From: Apostichopus japonicus
Taxonomy: Eukaryota > Echinodermata > Holothuroidea > Aspidochirotida > Stichopodidae
Length of the DNA: 64,000 bases
Reading direction: 5' to 3'
Assembly: GCF_037975245.1 (NCBI RefSeq)
Contig: NC_092576.1
Location: forward strand, 17,256,111 to 17,320,110
Positions within the stretch are counted from its first letter, which is position 1. Every line of letters begins with the position of its first letter. A program made the translations under genes and the position numbers. The notes under the pieces are model-generated. The model saw only the letters and a program-made list of their open reading frames with translations, was not told the DNA's origin and did no database searches. Below are positions 13,001-19,680 of the stretch, one piece after another.

Positions 13001-16000
13001 GCACAACCAATTGAAAAAGAAAGAGTGTTTAGTTGTCCTTTTTGCTAGCAGGAAATATCAGCTAGGTGTTCCAACCCTGCTCTCAGCTCTGAACAAATCT
13101 AATTATTCGAGTGTGATTGGAAGGGGGGGTTGGGAAAGGGGGGTTGGGAGGGGGGTTGTTCACACCAACGTCCTCCTGGATCCCTACCTGCTATTAATGA
13201 TGTTATATTGAATATGATTTATTTATCACCGTAACACACTTATTTATGATCAGTTCTCGGGAATTTAACCGACTGAATGTGTTTATATTTAATTGGAATA
13301 CAAAAATTTGGTTATTGAATTCATGTCGAAGGGATCAAACTTGTCGAATAATTCGTAGATGGGAAGAGATCATTTTCTGTTTTATTGCCTTGCAAGCTCT
13401 GTACTTTCCTTTTAAGGATTAATAAAGTAATTCTTACTCTTACTCGGGTATGTACTAATTCCGTGGCACAGACGCTTCGAAGCTTACCTTTCTCTGCACT
13501 GCTTTCCAGTCCTCCCGACCAATTCCTTTGAGATCACGGACCAACGTTTGGGTCCGTGTTCGTCCACTAATGACACCACTAGGTCGTCCTCCTGTGACAT
13601 GGTGAGGGGGGAAGGGTGGGTCGGGGGTTAGGTGTCAAAGTTCAAATATATCATCATCAAACATTTCGGCCAGACTGTGTAAATATGACGGCTAAATTTC
13701 TAAAAGATTGCCCCGGCATTTAACCCAAGATTGGTGCGAAATGATGCAAAAGGTGCGCTATTCTAAATTTTGTTGATACTTTTAGCATTAGAATGATGCA
13801 GGATGCAAATGTTAGGTGGTTATAATGAGGACGAACAGAGTGCATTTTACCGGAAATTGTCGGGCAGATGCCATGAAAAGGACAAAAGCATGCAAAAGAA
13901 ATCGGAAGGATTTTCTTCAAGGGCAGACAGATGCGAATAACCAGACTACGGACACATTTTAAACAACAATTTTTTATTGGAAGTTATCTTTTCCTCTGTC
14001 AAGTTTCAATGTATATATTTTTGGTTCAACCTTTGAAGAAGATCCTGCTAGGATGGTGAGAATCAGGCCCACCCTCTTTTCTATACTACCTACAAAGGTT
14101 TTTTTTTTTTTTTTTTGCAGTTTGTCGACAGTTTATACGTCTTCTCTCTCTCATATATTTGGCACATAGGACAGTGAATTTAAATCATTTGGCATGTCTC
14201 TTTACAGATTTTGAAGGCCTCTGTCAGGTTTTCCCTCCCGTTTTAGATTGAGCATGTCAAGAGCTTGAAAAACTCTGACAGAGAAAAGTGGATGGAGTTG
14301 TTGATGCCAGAAGGTTATCTATGTTGTCAAGGGAAGATGGGAGAGGTGGAAGAGGTTGTCGCTGAATACAAGATGAGAAGGAGGAGGAGGAGGAGGAGGA
14401 GGAGGAGGAGGAGGAGGAGGAGGAGGAGGAGGAGGAGGAGGAGGAGGAGGAGGAGGAGGAGGAGGAGGAGGAGGAGGAGGAGGTGCGTGATGAAGATAGG
14501 AAAGCAGTGCAGATGAGAGATGTAGGAAAGCTTGAAGGAAATGAAAAGATTTTTTTTTCTAAGAAAGGTAACATATATTACCACTTTGACTCACGATGAC
14601 CACAAGGCAATTTTTCTTCTTTATTTGTAGTTGACAAGTGAAGAGAGTAAACGTGCCTTCACCCTCTTTGCATTAGGATGAGCGATTGTGGGATTCCCCC
14701 AAATTTATCCAAAGGGTCCAACAAGAAAACACTTTCTCTTCTAAGGGGGAATTTCTCGCAACGATTACCGGTACTTCCCCCAACTTGCACCATTACTGTA
14801 GTTACAAAACTTGCCAATAATGAGCTTGATACTGATACCTACAGTAGCCAACTAGTTGGGCAACAGTCAAGTCATAAATTAACCTTGTGTTTTTCATAGC
14901 TAGATACAAAGTACACAGGTAGACTAACTTGCTAATTTGCTACATGCAAAGATGTATCATAGCAGGTTTACTACAAACAATTTGCTTGGAGGATTTTCAG
15001 TAATTATCCATGATAAATTTAACATCACAAGACCTCACTTTTGTACCATAGAAATTACGTAAGCACTATAAAGACTCCCCTGCGTCATATGAGAACTTAA
15101 ACCATGCTCGGGGAAACAATTTATCTGGTATTGTATTGCATTCATCGCAAACTGCTACAGTATGCTAAACTGCTCAAAATGCCATACGAGTCAACACAGA
15201 TGTACATGGAGTAGCAGTCTGTCACACAGGAGCCATAGGATATCATAAGAGACAAATGGTCAGTGGCTACACGACTGCTACAATATTTTCATATTATTCC
15301 CTGACACTGTGGTAGTACCTTTCCCTGCATTGCTTAGAAGACCGTCCGAGAAGCTTTGAAGCTATAAATGTCCACTCTCTGCATCCGTACTTTTCCACTA
15401 GTTTGGACAATCTCTTATCGTCCTACAGAGGGCAGCAGCAAAAAAACCAAATGATAATGGCCATAAGAAGGTAGAGAAAGAGAGATAGAGAGTTTATAAT
15501 GAAAAATGAACACAGCCTGTTTTTACTCCATTTTTTTCTTTCCCACTGCGCTTTTAGAAATGGATGATGATGATGGGTGCAACAGAAAAGTGAGAAGAAA
15601 AAAAAATTGACAATTTTTTAAACAGGAAAGTGAATTTGTAAAATGATAGAAGAAATGAGACCATTAGTGCACATCTTGAGCAAGGAATTTCACCGTATAT
15701 TGGCAAAATCAGAGTTGGCCATGCAGAATGTAGGTGAGAGCAAGGATGAAATGTTATCGATGATAGAGAAGCTACAGTAGTTTGAGAGGTTGCAACAGAG
15801 ATGTTAGGAAGACTCGTTGATTTCATAAGAAAGTGCATGCAAGACAGTTAGAACAGCCATTACACTTTTGCCATTTTATCTATGATGATATCAAACAGAT
15901 GGCAAAGGGGTAAACGTGGGTCATTTATAAATAAAACATGTGATTAAATACACCCAGCTAGAGTAGCTCTATCTTACACACATATATAGTATGATGATTA

Positions 16001-19000
16001 TTTGTTAAATTTCATTTCACAAAGTTGGTTTTCAATAAATAAGCATATATACAGTAGTCAAACATCTAAAGTAGTAGTGTACAGCAAGGATTGGCAATAA
16101 ATACCACCCATAATTAAGTTCAGGACCGCGTCTCTGAGAATTCTATGCAAAACGGTGAAATTGCTAAACATGTACAACTACAGTATGTATAGCAGTTTTT
16201 GTACACAGGGAACTGTAGTATATATATTACAAGAGACAAAAAGTCAGAGAATTCAACTGTTTCAGGTAAATGTAATCACTAAGTAATTCTCTTTCAGACT
16301 AGTCCTCATGGATTCGTATTCATTCGGACAACATTTATCTATTCCATAGTTAACTTTAAGCGTACAGTTCATCATTCAGTTTTAAAAGTAACAAGTTTGA
16401 ATTCAAAATATTTCTGTTTGCCAATTAATTTGTTCATATGTTAATTAATAAATACAGACCTCTTTGGTCCATGGTCCTTTGACCAGCTCTGGATCAAGAA
16501 CTTTCTGCCAGCGTTGGAAACACTGAACCTCTGATCTGTTTGGAAGAAAGGATGCTACCAGCTTCCAATTGCTACGTCCGTACTGTTCCACTTGATCTCT
16601 TAAAGTATTGTCCTATAAATATGAAAATGCAAAAGAAAAAGAGTCTGTAAATAAATAGAATGAAAATTCTTCTGATTTGGTAGACGTACAGTACCAATAA
16701 GCAAATTATTTCAAAACCTTTATTGCCAGATTTCTGAATATTCAGGGGTACAAGGATATTACAGTATATGAATAATTGAGATAAAAATTTCAAAAAATTT
16801 CATCCATACAGAAGACTTATGAAAAAAGAAAATGACAGTAAAGTTAATTGTAGTAATTACTTAAAACTTTCATGCCATTATAACATTGTTTATACAGGTA
16901 CCTTTAATCATTACTTGATTGCTCACAGCCTCACACAAGGATACATAACAATTTAATGACAAATATCTCTCAGAATCCCTCTCCTATCCCTGGTTCTTAT
17001 CTCATTTGCTCGGAATGATACTCAGCTACTGTAGTATCAGTGCTTAATGTTTTCATTACTTATCAAACATGTCACAACTGACCATTAAAATAATCATCAT
17101 TGATCATGTCAAACCTTTTCCATTCATACATACATGATCACTAACAACCTCAAAGGGCAACAAGGGGCCTTTTCTTCTCTTACTGCCTTTCAATGGAACT
17201 CATCAGGTAATGACCTCAACCACAAGAGGATAATGAACCCATGAGTAACTTCCCTTGTAATCCTACTACCCCTATTCATCACATTCACATTCAACTTGGA
17301 AACTGTACTGTACTTACCAACAGTAAGCTGCTTAAATTGAATTAGAGGTTAGCTTAAGAAAAGAAAGAGGCTCTGTTTGGACATTGTCATATATAATAGT
17401 GATTGTGCTATAGTACTTCCTGCATAGAATCAAGTATTTAAGAATATAAACTACTTGCACTGTAAGTGCTATAAATTAGTAGTGCACTAAGCTTATATTG
17501 CTTGTGTACAAGACAGTGTCACACACAACATGTGGTCATCCCAACCTTTACCAAGTTTACTATTACAGCCTCACCTCCCTCTCTGACAGGCTAATTGAAT
17601 GGTTTATAGAGCTTACCTTTCAGGGGAACAATCTGGTTTTGCACAGCAGAATGCTATACAAAAATGACAAGAGACTGTGCAAGTCCAAACATGTTTAATT
17701 AAACATTTCTGGTACACAAGAACCATAGTTTGCTAAATGAGACAAAATTCAGAGCTTTCAATACTGCTACACAAAGTTTATATTTACTGCCGGTTTGTGT
17801 AGCAACTGGGGTGGGAGTGGGGGTTATAATTGGTTTGTGACATATTTGTACATGTATAGAGATTGTCCAGTGACTCGGGTTAGAAAGATTTGTATTTAGT
17901 GACTCAACTCAAAATAAAGTTATTCGTTAGATTCCTGCTTCAGATCTACTTACTGGGTGTGGCCCTCAAACACTATACGTACGTAACTCATAATGGTTGT
18001 AAACTGAATATCACTTTAGGAATCTAGAGAAAATGGGATTAGCCCAATATTTGGGCTGGATTTATCTAAGGTAGGTTGGAATATCTACTGTAAAGAACAA
18101 TACTTGCTACAGTATTTGCAGATCACTTGTTTTCACTGAACATTAGTGAGCCTCTTTTAATAAAAAACTTTCAAAATTCTGTCATTGTCAAATTGTTTAC
18201 CCTAAATTGTGCCACCTATCTTTGATAGACTTCACTACAACATAACAACACTCTCTCTTTATTAAAAGACTAAGAACCCGAATAAAAGACTATTAAAACC
18301 AAAATAACTCACTTCTTGTTTTGTCCATCTGGATTTACTGGACTTCTTGCTGCTAAATGAATCAAATGAACTGTCATAGTCATGGTCAGTGCTGTAGTTA
18401 AAAGAGTATTCCTCTTCATCACTGGAACTATCACATTGCCTGAGGAACGAAATGTGAAAAAGATAGCTCTAGGATAACCCCTTTAGTACATTATGATACA
18501 AAATATTATAGAGTCAAATTGCTCATCGTGATGTTTATTCTCCTCTGTCTGAAAATTCTTAGTTTTCTTTTTCTTTGCAAATGTTATGTTCTCATAAGTG
18601 TTCTCATTAGTGTAGCCTACTGCTAGTATTAGTGTTAACTTTGAGCAGCCCCTGGATTAGTATGACTGGTCATGGCTATTGAAGTCAGTATTTACATCAC
18701 ATTCACAATCAAAAGATGACAGGGTACTAATTTAGAATCCATACCAATCGACCCGACTTCCTAACCCCTAACCATATTCCCTACTTCCTAACCCTAATTC
18801 CTAACCCTACTCCTTAACCGTACTTTCTAACCCCTAACCTTATTCTGCCAATTCTAAGTAAGCTTTCCCATTTATATGGTACGGATTCTAAAGTTAGGCC
18901 GATGACGGGAAACATTTTACATATGTATGGGAATTTGAGCAGTATCATATTTGTTTCCCATTAATACAGAAGTTTTGCATTAGGCCAAGCCTAAGAAAGG

Positions 19001-19504
19001 GACTGTTTCTGTTGTTACTACTTAGTACTAGTCTGTGAGCCTAAACTACAACTAGGCTAAGTAAAGTTAGTGACAGTGGAGGCCTGTTTAGCTTAACTAG
19101 GCCTATCGTTTGGCCTACTGTACAGTATGTATATTTATGCTAGTTAGGCTGGACTGTATCACACAAACGTTATACCATTGGCCAGGCAACATATCTCTTA
19201 TATCTTGACAATTCTTGTTCAAGGCTAGTCTTTAGCTGAATGTTATGTAGGCTAAGTCCTATCTGGCGTAAAGTAGGCTAGCTAAGCCTTTAGAACTCCG
19301 CAAGGCTACACTGCACTATGTGTCACTGCCAGGCTAGGCATGTAACGCTAACATAAACTGAAGTTAGTTTTGACTAGTCAGCCTAACGTGTACGGTGCGT
19401 TTCATTCTAGGCCCTACGGGAAATTGTGATTGTGAAATATTCTGTAGACGTGGTCCTCAACTTGCAAAAAAAATGATTTTTACTTACCCATATCCCCCTT
19501 GCAT
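290..19504 (-). CDS. MYB: Myb-family transcription factor (R1R2R3), gene span, 3' end outside window
   Basis: Fourteen phase-compatible coding exons on the minus strand give 556 codons without a stop; the last visible exon ends in a good donor, so the gene continues off the left edge. The product should be a nuclear DNA-binding regulator of cell-cycle and progenitor genes, as Myb/A-Myb/B-Myb are. Seen directly: an acidic Ser-rich N-terminus, then R1 (from W44), R2 and R3 with the Trp spacing of Myb repeats, KQCRERWHNHLNP at the R2/R3 join and GRTDNAIKNHWNS in R3. The C-terminal blocks match the vertebrate family: TPPTILKK, KTLPFSPSQ, DNTPRTPTPFKDAL and PQTPNKLNDI. The start is the first ATG, in a 17-nt coding exon (MQGGYG). 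R2 is encoded by two alternative exons; the lengths given count only one. Invertebrates usually have a single Myb, so I do not assign MYB versus MYBL2. Family assignment is very secure; exon edges are inferred from splice signals. Confidence 0.93.
419..2925. other. Myb intron 13, no gene seen
   Basis: AT-rich intron with one SINE fragment (936-1,005). No convincing exon on either strand; open frames here are short and lack splice context. Confidence 0.6.
936..1005 (+). mobile_element. tRNA-derived SINE fragment
   Basis: Contains TTAGCGTG and a perfect pol III B box, GGGGTTCGAATCCC, with tRNA-like spacing, but no complete clover-leaf. Probably the head of a degraded SINE. Confidence 0.45.
2926..3037 (-). 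CDS. MYB: Myb exon 13: TPRTPTPFKDAL block
   Basis: Acceptor TACTTAG, donor GTAAGA, phase 2 in, 0 out. It encodes SFRTPKAMLIDNTPRTPTPF, then KDALAAMERKGGALKQL, matching the vertebrate 'DNTPxTPTPFKNALEKYGPLKPL' region. Confidence 0.93.
3185..3445. repeat. Minisatellite built on GGATCCTGGCAGGATCTTC
   Basis: About six diverged units of roughly 35 bp, each carrying GGATCCT(G/A)GCAGGATCTTC and TTCAGAGGCT. Single copies of the same core occur at 14,035-14,053 (reverse) and 21,204-21,221, so it is also dispersed. Confidence 0.8.
3541..3790 (+). mobile_element. tRNA-derived SINE, family A copy 1
   Basis: The head is tRNA-like: GCGTTAGCTCAGTGGTTAAC (A box) and GGTTCGAGTC (B box). The body then runs from GATTAATGTATGTC to GAGTTCCTGCTAACAGGAGG. 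A second, inverted copy at 51,425-51,640 shows that the body is a dispersed family rather than a tRNA gene. Confidence 0.75.
3824..3966 (-). CDS. MYB: Myb exon 12
   Basis: Acceptor CACCATCTCCCAG, donor GTACGT, phase 0 in, 2 out. It begins FLNVSSLPEPDSPAPPIMVT, continuing the PFSPSQF(L)N motif from exon 11, and ends VYNSHPKSE. The donor choice is fixed by the phase needed for exon 13. Confidence 0.9.
4027..4055. repeat. (AT)n microsatellite
   Basis: TA/AT dinucleotide run in Myb intron 11. Confidence 0.9.
4972..5121 (-). CDS. MYB: Myb exon 11: conserved KTLPFSPSQ block
   Basis: Acceptor TTTGTCTACAG, donor GTAACA, phase 0 in and out, 50 codons. It encodes RRNHSSFTGDTSLDTSITSS and ends TPPKSTPLKTLPFSPSQ. 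The final block is a signature of animal Myb C-termini. In B-Myb the conserved C-terminal part has been tied to MuvB binding and Cdk phosphorylation; the several Ser/Thr-Pro sites here fit that. Confidence 0.93.
5255..5400 (+). mobile_element. tRNA-derived SINE, family B copy 1
   Basis: Begins GTGGTGGCCAATTGGCTGAG (A box), with a decayed B box (GGTGCAATTCG) and the family body TTGTGTCCTTGGGCAAGATG. It is closely related to the copy at 39,815-40,118. Confidence 0.75.
5773..5915 (-). CDS. MYB: Myb exon 10: conserved DLS/TPPTILKK block
   Basis: Acceptor TTACCCTTACAG, donor GTAAGT, phase 1 in, 0 out. It encodes YRFDAHAMHDLSRESAGSLI, SITSPQTSKFSKFSTPPTIL and KKSQRKR. This matches the family's conserved 'DLS...LIPISP...TPPSxLKxxxKRR' C-terminal region. 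Confidence 0.93.
7105..7229 (-). CDS. MYB: Myb exon 9: acidic segment
   Basis: Acceptor TGATCTCAG, donor GTGACA, phase 2 in, 1 out. It encodes SASEYMPFETEDSLSDIVYG, then YTNKENLSPVPGIKLPSKAST. Codon usage is GC-rich against AT-rich flanks, as expected for coding DNA. Confidence 0.85.
7400..8290 (+). repeat. 16-bp minisatellite, ATGTGGTATTTAGGGT
   Basis: About 890 bp of imperfect units of about 15-17 bp around ATGTGGTATTTAGGG, with longer variants containing GGCCATGTGG. It lies in the intron between Myb exons 8 and 9. TTTAGGG resembles plant-type telomere repeats but is embedded in the longer unit. Confidence 0.9.
8844..9009 (-). CDS. MYB: Myb exon 8: Ser/Gly/Gln-rich segment
   Basis: Acceptor TTTGTCTCCAG, donor GTGAGT, phase 1 in, 2 out. 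It encodes TMQMMEAGQRITQTLNPIG and SSSQDSGFGGSQEVDGTASD, a polar, probably disordered, transactivation-type region. A 114-bp minisatellite starts within about 50 bp upstream of its acceptor and is open in the same frame. Confidence 0.82.
9040..9595. repeat. 114-bp minisatellite beside Myb exon 8
   Basis: GTAATGCCAG recurs at 9,051, 9,167, 9,281, 9,395 and 9,509 (steps of 116, then 114, 114, 114). Units carry GGTGGTGGATGGGTGCGGCG and ACATTCCAGAAAAACAATCC. At least the last three units are almost identical. A unit of 38 codons keeps one minus-strand frame open across several repeats. Confidence 0.93.
9712..9908 (+). repeat. Left arm of inverted repeat pair flanking Myb exons 5-7
   Basis: Roughly 195 bp, from GTAAACACATTC through AATCGGTTAAATTCC, CATCATTAATAGCAGGTAGG and ATCCAGGAAGACGTTGGTGTG to CCAATCACACTC. 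The reverse complement is at 13,101-13,294 with roughly 85% identity by eye. Confidence 0.85.
10221..10278 (-). CDS. MYB: Myb exon 7: short linker exon
   Basis: Encodes ASSNQDFSVGFVGYTGTVK between exons 6 and 8. A pyrimidine-rich tract precedes the AG at 10,280-10,279, and the donor is GTATAG. Phase is 0 in, 1 out. A second AG 15 nt downstream (NAGNAG-like, also in frame) could give a form five residues shorter. No domain is recognisable; the assignment rests on phase and splice signals. Confidence 0.65.
10683..10925 (+). repeat. AAATAAATAACC and GGATGAATGAAT simple repeats
   Basis: A run of (AATAACCAAATA)n passes into degenerate (GGATGAAT)n and (AATC)n, within the intron between Myb exons 6 and 7. 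Confidence 0.9.
11161..11518. repeat. Tandem duplication of about 175 bp beside Myb exon 6
   Basis: Two copies share AACAT(C/T)GTCATGGAAAACC, TTTCCTTTTAGxTxTTCTGTCC, a long C run and GACACCTCC. The second ends about 20 bp from the exon 6 donor. Confidence 0.85.
11537..11648 (-). CDS. MYB: Myb exon 6: R3 recognition helix
   Basis: Acceptor TTATTTAG, donor GTAAGA; ends in phase 0. It begins with TDNAIKNHWNSSMKRKVE, the R3 recognition helix (the Asn and Lys that contact bases in c-Myb are present), then NPYTPMKRTTVQKAQPE, which is less conserved. Confidence 0.93.
11898..12256. repeat. Tandem duplication of about 177 bp in Myb intron 5
   Basis: Two near-identical copies, each with CATGTGACCTTTGTCC, GTTCCCATGxCAACCACATA, GGTTTACCCTGGGGTACCTT and GGAGGAGCTTTGACACAACA. 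Confidence 0.92.
12536..12664 (-). CDS. MYB: Myb exon 5: end of R2 and most of R3
   Basis: Acceptor TTTTCAAG, donor GTGAGT, phase 2 in and out. It encodes WHNHLNPEIKKSAWTPQED, then IIYEAHKKLGNRWAKIAELLPGR. The first Trp completes R2 whichever R2 exon is used. If both R2 exons were skipped, this exon would be read in a frame that stops after seven codons (GTG GCA CAA CCA CCT AAA TCC TGA). Confidence 0.93.
13101..13294 (-). repeat. Right arm of inverted repeat pair flanking Myb exons 5-7
   Basis: Reverse-complement partner of 9,712-9,908. It sits in the intron between exon 4b and exon 5, so exons 5, 6 and 7 lie between the arms. Probably two insertions of one repeat family in opposite orientation. 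Confidence 0.85.
13488..13591 (-). CDS. MYB: Myb exon 4b: alternative R2 exon (canonical form)
   Basis: Also 104 nt, phase 0 in and phase 2 out, with acceptor ATGTCACAG and donor GTAAGC. It encodes EDDLVVSLVDEHG, then PKRWSVISKELVGR, then TGKQCRER. This is the form closest to vertebrate c-Myb R2, which has PKRWSVI and GKQCRER at these places. Of 34 complete codons, 14 residues are identical to exon 4a. Splicing exon 4a directly into 4b would read AGG AGG ACG ACC TAG and stop. Confidence 0.9.
14378..14481 (+). repeat. (GGA)n tract, about 34 units
   Basis: A nearly pure GAG/GGA trinucleotide run. On the Myb gene strand it is a (UCC)n pyrimidine tract lying between the alternative exons 4a and 4b. 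The Arg-, Ser- and Leu-rich open frames across it are artefacts. Confidence 0.97.
15319..15422 (-). CDS. MYB: Myb exon 4a: alternative R2 exon (divergent form)
   Basis: 104 nt, phase 0 in and phase 2 out, with acceptor CTCTGTAG and donor GTACTA. It encodes the body of R2: DDKRLSKLVEKYG, then CREWTFIASKLLGR, then SSKQCRER. The central Trp and the KQCRER of the recognition helix are kept. The usual PKRWSVI is replaced by CREWTFI, and the Gly before KQCRER is Ser. It is open, has good splice sites and conserved repeat landmarks, so it does not look like a dead copy. It is an alternative to exon 4b; including both shifts the frame. Confidence 0.85.
16460..16612 (-). CDS. MYB: Myb exon 3: rest of R1, first part of R2
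   Basis: Encodes 51 residues from DNTLRDQVEQYG through FLPNRSEVQCFQRWQKVLDP and on to VKGPWTKE, the first helix start of R2. The acceptor is TTTATAG and the exon ends in phase 0. Its donor, GTCTGT, is weak compared with the gene's other donors. This is notable because this exon must choose between two alternative next exons. Confidence 0.9.
18313..18439 (-). CDS. MYB: Myb exon 2: acidic N-terminus and start of R1
   Basis: The acceptor is TTCCTCAG and the donor GTGAGT. It encodes a Ser/Asp/Glu/Tyr-rich stretch (CDSSSDEEEYSFNYS), then a basic SSKKSSKSRW in which W44 is the first Trp of repeat R1 (RWTKQE). It ends in phase 0. Confidence 0.88.
19488..19504 (-). CDS. MYB: Myb coding exon 1 (start codon, MQGGY)
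   Basis: ATG at 19,504 is followed by five codons and a split Gly codon, then a consensus GTAAGT donor (19,487-19,482). The exon ends in phase 2 and fits exon 2 exactly. The 5' UTR lies above it, towards 19,600. Confidence 0.75.
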
Positions 19505-19539
19505 GGTAGATATAGGTTAAAGTAGTACCAATGACACTG

Positions 19540-19680
19540 TTATACTTCACACTCGATCTGTATACATTCTTCCGGCATTTCTGAGTTCTGATTGAGAGAA
19601 CGCTTCCCGCTGATCAATATGCAATATGAACAATCAAAATAGGCGCGCTGATCAGCTGGAAAATGACGTCATGGGTTGAT
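19540..19680 (-). promoter_or_regulatory. Probable Myb promoter with E2F-, ETS- and CRE-like sites
   Basis: Just above the Myb start codon are GCTTCCCGC at 19,602-19,610 (E2F core GCGGGAA on the gene strand), CTTCCGG at 19,569-19,575 (ETS core CCGGAAG on the gene strand) and a perfect palindromic CRE, TGACGTCA, at 19,664-19,671. E2F control is known for vertebrate B-Myb. The sites are seen; their use and the transcription start are inferred. Confidence 0.45.

Noticed and set aside
14257-14584. Poly-Arg, poly-Ser and poly-Leu frames
   Set aside because: Three frames of one (GGA)n microsatellite.
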